A stretch of 17,110 nt of DNA from a bacterium. GTDB taxonomy: Bacteria; Lindowbacteria; 2-12-FULL-62-27. A program made the translations under genes and the position numbers. This document shows, piece by piece, positions 6,282-13,658 of this stretch. How positions within the stretch are numbered: the first letter of the stretch is position 1; each line of letters starts with the position of its first letter. The notes beneath the pieces were generated by a model. It searched no databases. It saw nothing but the letters and a program-made list of their open reading frames with translations, and had not been told where the DNA came from. The stretch covers positions 1 through 17,110 of the forward strand of contig JACQOF010000019.1 of NCBI GenBank assembly GCA_016202645.1. Reading direction: 5' to 3'.

Positions 6282-7190
6282 TCACGGTCGGCCGCGCCGG
6301 GGAAGAAAGAGCATGCCGAAGATCCCATTCGTAATGAACAGCGCAAGGATCAGCGTCGACAGCGCCACGCCCGATTCCGCGCCCCAGCCCATGTTCGAAA
6401 AAATCGCCGCCAACACCGCGTCCCTCGGGCCGATGTTGCCCACGCTGATCGGCAGGATCGCCGGCAGCGCGGCGCTGGAAATGGCCATGGCGGTCTGCGC
6501 ATAATCGACCGGCAGGGCCAGCCCCCGGACGAGGATCCACATTTGCAGAAAATAGAGGCCGAGATAGGCGCCGGTCAGGACCAAGGCTGCGAACCACGCC
6601 AAGGGCGTCCATCCGCACATATACGCGCGGATGTTTCGGCCTTCCTGTTCGATCAGATCCCGCCATTTTCCCCGGACGATTTTCAGGAGCATCCGGTCGG
6701 ACTTCCAGAGCGCGGCCAGAACGGCGCCGCCGGCGATCGTCACGCCCAGCGCTGTCCAGCCCGCCGCTGGTCCGAAAAAAACGAAAAGACCGGCGACAGC
6801 GCAGGCCATCATCCCGGCCAGGTCCGACAGCCGGTCGATGAAAGTCACCGAAAAGGCCTCGGAGGTGGAAACTCCGGCGCGCGTGAGAAAAACAATCTTG
6901 GAAAATTCCCCGAGCCGTCCGGGCGTCAGGGACCCCACCGAAAACGCGAAGGCATTCATCCGGTATAAATCCTGAAGGTCCAGCCGGGACGTCATAAGCG
7001 CCCGCATTTTGATGGCCTTGACCCATATCATCACAAAAAAAACCGGCAGCGCCGCCAGAAAAAACCCAGGGCGCACCGCCGACACGGCGCGCCAGAGATT
7101 CTCCGGCCCGATCCGGTACAGCAGGTACCCGAAAATCACAAACCCGATACACCGAATCGCCCACCGCGCCGCCTGCCGCCTTTCAGCCAT
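6282..7190 (-). CDS. Lysylphosphatidylglycerol synthase TM-region / YbhN (UPF0104) family membrane protein
   Basis: A 302-residue membrane protein with about seven or eight hydrophobic helices. It has the family landmarks: LTPGRLGEFSK at about 88-98 followed by an AxxVTFIDRLSDL helix, and near the C terminus a proline/glycine-rich LPAILPISVGNIGPRD segment. Members are related to the flippase domain of MprF and to AglD-type proteins, and often sit with glycan or glycolipid genes. The actual substrate is unknown, and the soluble MprF aminoacyl-transferase domain is absent. The open frame continues far upstream, but that part is antisense to the tetrapyrrole genes. MAERRQ at 7190 is the first sensible start, though no clear Shine-Dalgarno precedes it. 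The gene is divergent from the tetrapyrrole operon across a 79-nt gap that presumably holds both promoters. Confidence 0.8.
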   Translation of the reverse strand: MAERRQAARWAIRCIGFVIFGYLLYRIGPENLWRAVSAVRPGFFLAALPVFFVMIWVKAIKMRALMTSRLDLQDLYRMNAFAFSVGSLTPGRLGEFSKIVFLTRAGVSTSEAFSVTFIDRLSDLAGMMACAVAGLFVFFGPAAGWTALGVTIAGGAVLAALWKSDRMLLKIVRGKWRDLIEQEGRNIRAYMCGWTPLAWFAALVLTGAYLGLYFLQMWILVRGLALPVDYAQTAMAISSAALPAILPISVGNIGPRDAVLAAIFSNMGWGAESGVALSTLILALFITNGIFGMLFLPRRGRP

Positions 7191-7269
7191 GATTACGTCG
7201 TAGCATGAATGTCCGCCATCCGCCAACTCACCCCTTTCTCTATTTTCACGGAAGAGATACGCTGGCGGC

Positions 7270-7911
7270 ATGGAGATCATGCCTGTGGGGCTTCGGGTGT
7301 CCGGCAGACCGGTTCTGGTGGTGGGTGGGGGAGGGGTTGCGGTCCGAAAAATTCGGGCGTTGCTTCGATATGGGGCGGTCGTTTCGGTTGTCGCGCCCGC
7401 CGTCCGTCCGGAAATTCGGCGATGGGCGGCGGCCGGAAAAATTATCTGGAAACGCGGCGTGTTCGGAGCGGCGCTTCTGAAAGGGCGCCGCCCGGCGCTG
7501 GTGATGGCTTGCACGGACTTACCTGACGTCAATGCAATGGTCTCCCGGCAGGCGGAACGATCCGGCCTGTGGGTTAACCGCGTGGACGATCCGGGCGAAT
7601 CGTCTGTCCATGTGCCGTCCGTCCTCCGGATCGGCTCGTTGACGCTTGCGATTTTCTCCGGCGGCGCCGCTCCGGTTTTTGTGAAGCACCTTCGAAAGCG
7701 CCTGGAGAAATTTCTAGGCCCGTCGATTGCGCGGGAAGTCCGCCTTCTTTCCGAATTTCGCGGGATGCTCCAAAGCCGCGTCGACAGCCCCGCGCGCCGG
7801 AAACGGATTCTCACGCGCCTCCTGGCCGACGGCGTGCCGGCGTTGATAGCGTCCCGGTCCGCGAAGGACCGCCGAAAGGCGCTGTCGAGGCTGATCGAGG
7901 AAAGGACGTAG
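7270..7911 (+). CDS. Precorrin-2 dehydrogenase / sirohydrochlorin ferrochelatase (CysG N-terminal / Met8p type)
   Basis: This enzyme oxidises precorrin-2 to sirohydrochlorin with NAD+ and may also insert Fe2+ to give siroheme. The N-terminal Rossmann loop is VLVVGGGGVA at residues 15-24. ACTDLPDVN contains the family's conserved aspartate, and VNRVDDP followed by VHVPSVLRIGSLTLAIFSGG matches the middle of the domain. At 213 residues it is the stand-alone dehydrogenase without a methyltransferase domain; CobA is supplied by the gene at 10901. The start may be the ATG at 7270 or that at 7279 (MPVGLRV), and the latter gives the usual family length before the Rossmann strand. It is the first gene of the tetrapyrrole operon, with 5 nt to the next. 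Confidence 0.9.
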   Translation: MEIMPVGLRVSGRPVLVVGGGGVAVRKIRALLRYGAVVSVVAPAVRPEIRRWAAAGKIIWKRGVFGAALLKGRRPALVMACTDLPDVNAMVSRQAERSGLWVNRVDDPGESSVHVPSVLRIGSLTLAIFSGGAAPVFVKHLRKRLEKFLGPSIAREVRLLSEFRGMLQSRVDSPARRKRILTRLLADGVPALIASRSAKDRRKALSRLIEERT

Positions 7912-7916
7912 GCCGG

Positions 7917-8723
7917 ATGGAACGGATTTTTATGGGTGCCGGAATCTGTTACGCGCTGGCAGCTCTTGGACATCTGCTCTGGGCCCGGAATTTTCTGAAA
8001 AACGCCCGGATCGGAAAACTTTTTCTGGCGCTCGCGTTTCTCCTTCATTCCGTTGAACTCCTCCGGCAGGGATCCCTGGCAGGGGCCTTTCCGCTGTATA
8101 ATCTTCGAAACGCGGTGATGTTTTTCTCGTGGTGCATCGTTCTTCTCTATGGCGCCCTCCTCACCCGGCACCGGTTTGAACTTCTATCCTTCTTTACGGT
8201 GGTCCTCGTCCTGGTTTTCATCTTCCCGGTGTTCCTCATTGCGCCGACCGTGCCGCCCGCCGACCGCCCAGCGCTGGCGGACTGGGTGACTTCCCTGCAC
8301 ATCGGCCTGTCGGTTTTTTCCTACGCGACCTTTTGTCTCGCCTCTCTGGCGGCCGCCGGATACCTGGTGGAGTACAGGCGTCTCAAAGCGAAGGCGCCCG
8401 CCGCTGTGGTTCTGAGGCTTCCGCCCCTGGAGATGTTGGAGTCGATCCAGGTCAAGATGATCCGCTGTGGTCTTTCGACTCTGGGTCTTGGCATCCTTGC
8501 GGGATTCTGCTGGGCGACCCGGGAGTCGTGGTCGGTTTTGGTGGAACCGAAAGTCCTTCTGACGGCGGCGGTCTTTCTCATGTATCTGGCTCTGGCGCTG
8601 TCGCGCCGCGGATGGCGCGGTTCAAGCCGGGCGTACTCGGTCGTCGTCCTGGCGGGGTTTTTCATCTGTCTGGTGTCGTTTTTCATCGTGAGTGTCTGGT
8701 TCAGTGGCAGTCACCGGTTCTGA
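7917..8723 (+). CDS. hemX: HemX/CcsA-like cytochrome c assembly family membrane protein
   Basis: A 268-residue integral membrane protein with about eight helices of the CcmC/CcsA/HemX superfamily. LYNLRNAVMFFSWCIVL resembles the family's Pxxn-E segment. SLHIGLSVFSYATFCLA carries the conserved histidine, and a basic loop follows. The tryptophan-rich heme-handling motif of CcsA and CcmC (WGxxWxWDxK) is replaced by ESWSVLVEPK, with only the PK kept. This argues against a true cytochrome c maturation role. HemX proteins next to hemA are thought to affect the level of glutamyl-tRNA reductase, and this gene's position directly before hemA, overlapping it by 32 nt, fits that role by inference. Confidence 0.8.
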   Translation: MERIFMGAGICYALAALGHLLWARNFLKNARIGKLFLALAFLLHSVELLRQGSLAGAFPLYNLRNAVMFFSWCIVLLYGALLTRHRFELLSFFTVVLVLVFIFPVFLIAPTVPPADRPALADWVTSLHIGLSVFSYATFCLASLAAAGYLVEYRRLKAKAPAAVVLRLPPLEMLESIQVKMIRCGLSTLGLGILAGFCWATRESWSVLVEPKVLLTAAVFLMYLALALSRRGWRGSSRAYSVVVLAGFFICLVSFFIVSVWFSGSHRF

Positions 8724-9954
8724 CCCGGGCGCCGACGGACTCTACAGCGTCGGCCTTTCCCACCGGACGACGGACATCGACCTCCGGGAACAGCTCTACA
8801 TCCGTCCCTCGGCCCTTCCAAACGCCCTCGAGGAAATCCGGCAGGACCTCGGCGTTCCGGAGGCCGTGATTCTATCGACCTGCAACCGTTTTGAGATCTA
8901 CCTGCCGAGTGAACTCGAATCAGCCGCCCGGTGGATCGCGGGCCGCGTGAAGCATTCGGGCGCGGAACTGGAGAAACTTCTCAAACCCTACCGCCGCGCG
9001 GACGCCGTCCAGCATCTTTTCTCTGTGGCGGGAGGCCTTGAGGCCCAGGTCGTCGGCGAGCCGCAGATTCTGGGGCAGGTCCGGGACGCCTACGAGACCG
9101 CGCGCCGGATGAACCTGACGGGTCCCGTCCTCAATCCGCTTTTTCAACGGGCGATCTCAGTCGGGCGGCGCGTCCGGACCGAAACCCGGCTTTCGGAAAT
9201 TCCGGTCTCTGTCAGTTCCGTGGCGGTCCGGCTCTGCGAAAAAATATTCGGCCGGCTGGGCGACCGGACCGTTCTGGTGGTCGGCGCCGGCGAGATGGCG
9301 GGCCTGGCGGCGCAGCAGCTCCACGAGCGCGGCGCCCGGATTGTTCTTTTTTCGACCCGCGGCCGGGACTCGGCCGAACAGCTTGCGCGGATCTTCGACG
9401 CGAAGACCCTTCCGCTCGAGTCTCTCCCCGATATGATCCCGTCGGCGGACATTGTCATCAGCGCCAGCGGCGCGCCGCACCTGGTGGTCCAAGCGCGGGA
9501 CATCCAGGCGTCGCAGGAGAAGCGGAAGTTTCGGCCGCTGTTTCTGGTCGATCTCGCGGTGCCGCGAAACATCGATCCGGCCGCCGATCGGATCGACAAC
9601 GTGTTCTTGTACAACCTCGACGACCTTCAGGGCATTTCCGACGAGCACCGCCGGGACCGGGAGAAGGAAATCCCCCGGTGCGAGGGCATCATCCGGGAGG
9701 AAGTGTTGCGGTTCTGGGAGTCTGTGTCATCCGCGCGGGAGGAGACGGCGATCCGGCGGCTCCATGAACAGATCGCGTCGGTCGTCGGTCAGGAACTGTC
9801 GAGAGCCGGAATCGCGGAGGAATCTCAGGCGGCGCTGAAAAAAAGCATACCGAACCGGATTCTGTCGGAAGCCTTCAAGCGAAGCCGCGCCCCTTTTCAA
9901 GCAGATGATCGCCAGGCCCTCCTTCGCGCGCTCAAGGAATTTTTCGGACTGTGA
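8692..9954 (+). CDS. hemA: Glutamyl-tRNA reductase
   Basis: HemA reduces glutamyl-tRNA(Glu) to glutamate-1-semialdehyde with NADPH, the first committed step of C5 tetrapyrrole synthesis. The catalytic cysteine is C64 in STCNRFEIY, the LSHRTTDIDLRE segment lies at 22-33, GEPQILGQV matches the family, VLVVGAGEMA is the NADPH-binding loop, and FLVDLAVPRNIDP is intact. A C-terminal helical dimerisation domain completes the 420 residues. The first start is GTG at 8692; a second GTG at 8704 would also keep the whole domain. Either way the gene begins inside hemX. The end overlaps hemC by 4 nt (GTGA). Confidence 0.96.
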   Translation: MSGSVAVTGSDPGADGLYSVGLSHRTTDIDLREQLYIRPSALPNALEEIRQDLGVPEAVILSTCNRFEIYLPSELESAARWIAGRVKHSGAELEKLLKPYRRADAVQHLFSVAGGLEAQVVGEPQILGQVRDAYETARRMNLTGPVLNPLFQRAISVGRRVRTETRLSEIPVSVSSVAVRLCEKIFGRLGDRTVLVVGAGEMAGLAAQQLHERGARIVLFSTRGRDSAEQLARIFDAKTLPLESLPDMIPSADIVISASGAPHLVVQARDIQASQEKRKFRPLFLVDLAVPRNIDPAADRIDNVFLYNLDDLQGISDEHRRDREKEIPRCEGIIREEVLRFWESVSSAREETAIRRLHEQIASVVGQELSRAGIAEESQAALKKSIPNRILSEAFKRSRAPFQADDRQALLRALKEFFGL

Positions 9955-10904
9955 CCGCGCTTCGTCTCGGCACCCGGAAAAGTCCGCTCGCCCTGGCCCA
10001 AGCCGGGTGGGTGGCGGATCGGCTTCGCTCCACCGGGATCGACGTCGAGTTGGTTGGGATCGTGACGGAGGGGGACAAGCTTGGAGAAACCCAGGTCGCC
10101 ATGCCCAAGGGGTCCGGCAAGGGAATTTTCGTGAAGGCCATCGACGAGTCCCTTCTGAAAAAAAAGGTGGATCTCGCGGTCCACAGCGCCAAGGACGTTC
10201 CCGCGGATCTGCCCGATGGCTTGGAGATTGCCGCTGTCCCGGAACGGGAAGACGCCGCGGACCTGCTCGTGAGCCGGGACGGCTGGAGTCTCGCGTCGCT
10301 CCCGCCGGCATCCCGCGTCGGCACGTCATCGCTTCGGCGCGCAGCCCAGCTCCGGTTTCTCCGGCCGGATGTCGACGTCGTCCCCCTCCGGGGAAACGTC
10401 GAAACCCGGCTGGCCAAAATCGGCAAGGGTCCGGATGCGGCCGGCTGTGACGCCGCGCTCCTCGCGGCCGCCGGCATCCACCGGCTCAGCGCCGCCGCAC
10501 CGGTTCTCGAAAAAATGAATCTCAAATCCACCCGCGCCAACCCGGAGGAATTTCTGCCCGCCGCGGGCCAGGGGGCGCTCTTGATCGTGTCCCGGGCGGA
10601 AGACGCCGGGCGATTCTCCGTACTGACCGACCCGGAAACGCGGACGGCCGTCCGTCTTGAACGGGCGCTGGTGCGCCGGCTCGGAGCGGACTGCAGTTGG
10701 CCGGTCGGCGTCCACGTCCGGAAGAACGGCGCCGGATCGTGGTCAATCCACGCCGCCATTTTTTCCATAGAGGGAAAAATGCGCGTGCGGGAAATCCTGA
10801 CAGGCCCGGCCGAGGATTCCACGGCGGAACACTTGGCCGATCAGTTGATGCAAAAGGGCGGCGATAAAATTCTGGCCTGGAACCGCCGGCATTTTCCGTC
10901 ATGA
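9951..10904 (+). CDS. hemC: Hydroxymethylbilane synthase (porphobilinogen deaminase)
   Basis: HemC polymerises four porphobilinogen molecules into hydroxymethylbilane on a covalent dipyrromethane cofactor. LRLGTRKSPLALAQ at the N terminus, HSAKDVP with the catalytic aspartate D82, GTSSLRRAAQL at 124-134 and LRGNVETRL at 146-154 are all present. The cofactor-bearing cysteine is C248 in ADCSWPVG, where many homologues read GGCQVPIG. The protein has 317 residues, within the usual range. The start is GTG, overlapping the hemA stop. The 3' end overlaps the next gene by ATGA, indicating tight translational coupling. Confidence 0.96.
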   Translation: MTALRLGTRKSPLALAQAGWVADRLRSTGIDVELVGIVTEGDKLGETQVAMPKGSGKGIFVKAIDESLLKKKVDLAVHSAKDVPADLPDGLEIAAVPEREDAADLLVSRDGWSLASLPPASRVGTSSLRRAAQLRFLRPDVDVVPLRGNVETRLAKIGKGPDAAGCDAALLAAAGIHRLSAAAPVLEKMNLKSTRANPEEFLPAAGQGALLIVSRAEDAGRFSVLTDPETRTAVRLERALVRRLGADCSWPVGVHVRKNGAGSWSIHAAIFSIEGKMRVREILTGPAEDSTAEHLADQLMQKGGDKILAWNRRHFPS

Positions 10905-12382
10905 CCCGCCCGTCAAAACCCGCTTCGTCAGTGATTCTTGCCGGCGCGGGTCCTGGCGACCCGGGCCTCTTCACGCTCGCGGCGGACAAAGCCTGCCGGT
11001 CTGCGTCGACCATCTTTTATGACGCACTGGTTTCTCCCGAAATCCTGAAACGCTTCCCCGGAAAAAAATGCGTCGCGGTCGGCAAGCGCGGCGGCCGCCC
11101 ATCCCCGTCCCAGGAGGCAATCAACCGGAAACTCGTGTCGGCCGCAACCCGCGGCGGGATCGTGGTCCGTCTCAAGGGTGGAGACCCGTTTCTATTCGGG
11201 CGGGGCGGCGAGGAGGCGACGGCCCTGCGGAATCGGGGAGTCCGGGTCCGCGCGATTCCCGGGATTTCGTCCGGCATGGCCGCCGCCGCGGCGGCCGGAT
11301 TTCCTCTCACCGACCGCCGATTCGCCTCAAGCGTCACCTTTCTGACCGCAACCGCCGCGCCGCGCGGCTCTCGTTCCGTTCCGCCGGATTATCGCGCGCT
11401 GGTCCGGCTTGGCGGAACGTGGGTTTTTTTCATGGGTCTACAAGCTCTTCCTGACATTGTTCGAAACCTGATCCGTTCGGGCGCGGATCCGAACCTCCCC
11501 GCGTCGACGATCTCAAAAGCCACCACGCGGTTCCAGCGCGTCGTCACGTCGACCCTTCGCGGTCTTCCGGATGAGGCGCTCCGGTTCAAGCTCGATGCCC
11601 CGGCGCTGACGATCATCGGCCCGGTCGTGTCTCTCCGTCCGCCGCCGCTCCGGGATGTTCCCGTTCTGGTCATGCGTCCCGAACATCAGGCCGGGCGGCT
11701 GTCCGGTCTCATACGAAAAAAAGGCGGTATCGTGACGGAATACCCCGCGCTGAAGATCGTCCTCCTTCGGCCCAATCCGCGGTTGGACCGCGCCCGCGGC
11801 CGTCTTGCGGCCTACGACTGGATTGTTCTCACGTCGGGCAATACCGTCCGTATTCTTTCGCGCGTTCTCAAAAATTCCAGTCGCCGCGCCAGGCTCGCCG
11901 CGATCGGTCCCGGCACCGCCGCGGCCCTGCGAAAAACAGGCCTCCGGGCGCATCTCGTCCCGTCAACGGATTTCTCCGCGGAAGGCCTCGCCGAAACGCT
12001 TCTAAAAAAATTGGGCTCCCCCGGAAACATCTGGCTGCCTCAGGCCGAAGCCGCCCGGGACGTTCTGGCGGCCGACCTTCGCCACGCCGGACATCGGGTG
12101 GAGGCGACGCCGATTTATCAAACCCGGGTTTCCAAAAAACAACTGGCCAACGTCCGGTCGTGGATCAAAACCGTGGATCAGGGCCTCGTCCCCCTCACGA
12201 GCGCCTCCATGGCCCGCGCCTTCTCCGAAGCCGCGCGGGGACTCGATCTTTCCCGCCTGCGCCTGGTTTCCATCGGCCCGGTCACGACGGCCGCCGCGCG
12301 AGCGGCGCGTCTTCCGGTCTCGGCTGAATCTCCCCGAGCCGTCCTTGAAGACCTCGTCGATACGCTCCACCTCGTTGCTTGA
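10901..12382 (+). CDS. cobA: Fused uroporphyrinogen-III C-methyltransferase / uroporphyrinogen-III synthase (CobA-HemD)
   Basis: Two enzymes lie in one 493-residue chain. Residues 1 to about 247 are a SAM-dependent methyltransferase that converts uroporphyrinogen III to precorrin-2: GAGPGDPGL at 15-23, YDALVSPEIL at 40-49, VRLKGGDPFLFGRGGEEA at 89-106 and PGISSGMAAA. The usual TGH after the SSVTF strand reads TAT here, and the later GT-xxQ segment is also diverged. Residues from about 253 to the end form HemD, which closes hydroxymethylbilane to uroporphyrinogen III; VLVMRPEHQAGRL and DWIVLTSGNTVRIL are typical of this poorly conserved fold. Fusing the two lets one chain make and use uroporphyrinogen III. 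It is the last tetrapyrrole gene of the operon visible here. Confidence 0.93.
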   Translation: MTRPSKPASSVILAGAGPGDPGLFTLAADKACRSASTIFYDALVSPEILKRFPGKKCVAVGKRGGRPSPSQEAINRKLVSAATRGGIVVRLKGGDPFLFGRGGEEATALRNRGVRVRAIPGISSGMAAAAAAGFPLTDRRFASSVTFLTATAAPRGSRSVPPDYRALVRLGGTWVFFMGLQALPDIVRNLIRSGADPNLPASTISKATTRFQRVVTSTLRGLPDEALRFKLDAPALTIIGPVVSLRPPPLRDVPVLVMRPEHQAGRLSGLIRKKGGIVTEYPALKIVLLRPNPRLDRARGRLAAYDWIVLTSGNTVRILSRVLKNSSRRARLAAIGPGTAAALRKTGLRAHLVPSTDFSAEGLAETLLKKLGSPGNIWLPQAEAARDVLAADLRHAGHRVEATPIYQTRVSKKQLANVRSWIKTVDQGLVPLTSASMARAFSEAARGLDLSRLRLVSIGPVTTAAARAARLPVSAESPRAVLEDLVDTLHLVA

Positions 12383-12455
12383 CGCGCTCCTTTCCATTTG
12401 TTACGTTTCGGTCTCTAAAGGATGTGCGCAGGATGCGGCTCTGGCCGTCAAAACA

Positions 12456-12462
12456 GGGGAGG
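12456..12462 (+). promoter_or_regulatory. Ribosome binding site deciding the pilin start
   Basis: GGGGAGG lies 5 nt before the GTG at 12468. It selects this GTG over an ATG at 12345 in the same open frame, which lies inside the end of the cobA-hemD gene. Confidence 0.7.
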
Positions 12463-12467
12463 ATCGC

Positions 12468-12641
12468 GTGAATAGGCAACGGGGTCAGGGGGTCGTCGAA
12501 TACGGGCTTATCATCGGATTGATCGCCATCATCGTGATCGCCGTCATCGTCGCGCTGGGTCCCCAAATCAAGGAAATCTGGTCCCCGGACAGCGCCGCGC
12601 CGCCTCCACCCGCGCCGGTTTCTTCAGACACACAGCCCTAA
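12468..12641 (+). CDS. Flp/Fap-type (type IVb) pilin
   Basis: A 57-residue protein with a short basic leader (MNRQRG), a G/QGVVEYG junction and one long hydrophobic helix, LIIGLIAIIVIAVIVALG. This is the Flp pilin layout: prepilin peptidase would cut after G6, leaving glutamate at mature position 5 and tyrosine at 6. The C terminus is a proline-rich tail with several PPP and PAP steps. A strong ribosome binding site supports the GTG start. Flp pilins assemble into tad pili, but no tad, cpa or prepilin peptidase gene is in the window, so its machinery must be elsewhere. It follows the cobA-hemD gene by 85 nt and shares a frame with the next gene. Confidence 0.82.
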   Translation: MNRQRGQGVVEYGLIIGLIAIIVIAVIVALGPQIKEIWSPDSAAPPPPAPVSSDTQP

Positions 12642-12653
12642 CCGGGGGAAAAA

Positions 12654-13658
12654 ATTCGAACTGTCCTGCTGCCCGCCGTTTCCGCCTTCGGCGCGGCGTT
12701 CTGCCTGATCCCGCTCCTCATCCGCGCGGCGAGCCGGTTCGGCGTTCTCGACCGGCCGGGTTTGCCGCTGAAAACACATCGCGCGCCCGTTCCCTATCTG
12801 GGAGGCGTGGCGGTTTTCGCCGGTGTTCTGGCCGGCGCGCTGGTTTACCCGGACCACTGGCCGACTGATCTGGCGGGCCTGCTCATCGGCGCCGCTGTGA
12901 TCCACCTCGTGGGTCTGGCGGACGACCTCCGCCCCGTCTCGCCTTACACGAAACTCGCCTTTCAGTTTATCGCCACGACCCTGATGATGATGGGCGGCAT
13001 CCACGTCAGCATTTACGCCCTGCCGCCTTACGCGAATTATTTTCTAACGTATCTCTGGATGATGGCCATCACGAACGCCTTCAACATCATCGACGTCCAC
13101 GACGGCCTCTGTTCGGGAACCGCCTGCGTCATCGCCGCCGGGCTGATTCTGGTTTCCGTCTTTACGGTTCTCTACGACAAAACAACCGTGACAGTGGCGG
13201 CGTCCGCCGTCCTGGGATCAACCGCCGCGTTTTTTCTGGTGAACCGGCCGCCCGCGCGGATGTTTCTCGGCGACGCCGGAAGCCTGACGATCGGATTTCT
13301 CCTTGCTGGCCTCGCCATCGGCGAGTCCTATACTCCGGACCACCTCGTCGGCCTGCTCGTTCCGTTCATCCTGTTCCTCGTCCCGATTTACGACCTGATC
13401 TTTGTGGTTGCCGTGCGATGGCTCAAGGGTCTTTCTCCGATCCGTGGAAGCCCTGACCACGTGGCGATCCGGCTGAGACATCTCGGCTGGAGTGACAGCC
13501 GGGTGCTTTACGGCCTGCTGATTCTCAGCGCCGCCGCCGCCGTTCTTTCGCCCGGCGTCGTGTTCCTTCCCCTGCCCTATGCGCTGTTTCTCGCGTCGTG
13601 CGCCTTGATCGTCGCCGCCGGACTCGGGATCGTTCTGTACGGCATCAAACCGCAATGA
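12654..13658 (+). CDS. WecA/TagO-like polyprenyl-phosphate N-acetylhexosamine-1-phosphate transferase, probable ATT start
   Basis: This polytopic enzyme starts glycan synthesis by moving a sugar-1-phosphate from UDP-sugar to undecaprenyl phosphate at the inner membrane. VLDRPG, then HRAPVPYLGGVA, ADDLRPVSPYTK (D90, D91), NAFNIIDVHDGL (D147, D150), FLGDAGS at 204-210 and PDHVAIRLRHLG (H269, H276) follow the family order. The middle motif usually reads DGxDG, here DVHDG. The first TTG (12762) would delete helix 1 and most of the DRPG motif. No ATG, GTG or TTG lies between the pilin stop and that point. ATT at 12654, 5 nt after GGGGG, gives 334 residues, the normal length. MraY is less likely because no murein genes are nearby. 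Confidence 0.85.
   Translation: MRTVLLPAVSAFGAAFCLIPLLIRAASRFGVLDRPGLPLKTHRAPVPYLGGVAVFAGVLAGALVYPDHWPTDLAGLLIGAAVIHLVGLADDLRPVSPYTKLAFQFIATTLMMMGGIHVSIYALPPYANYFLTYLWMMAITNAFNIIDVHDGLCSGTACVIAAGLILVSVFTVLYDKTTVTVAASAVLGSTAAFFLVNRPPARMFLGDAGSLTIGFLLAGLAIGESYTPDHLVGLLVPFILFLVPIYDLIFVVAVRWLKGLSPIRGSPDHVAIRLRHLGWSDSRVLYGLLILSAAAAVLSPGVVFLPLPYALFLASCALIVAAGLGIVLYGIKPQ

Noticed and set aside
6087-6968. 293-codon plus-strand frame over the region with terminators
   Set aside because: Two strong terminators lie inside it, its composition is arginine/glutamine-rich as in antisense GC-rich shadows, and it covers the real membrane protein gene on the other strand.
6282-8171. 629-codon minus-strand frame
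   Set aside because: Only the part from 7190 down has membrane-protein character and family motifs. The rest is arginine-rich shadow of the precorrin-2 dehydrogenase and hemX genes.
12762-13658. TTG start for the WecA-like gene
   Set aside because: It would remove the first helix and most of the VLDRPG motif that aligns with the family, and no ribosome binding site precedes it.
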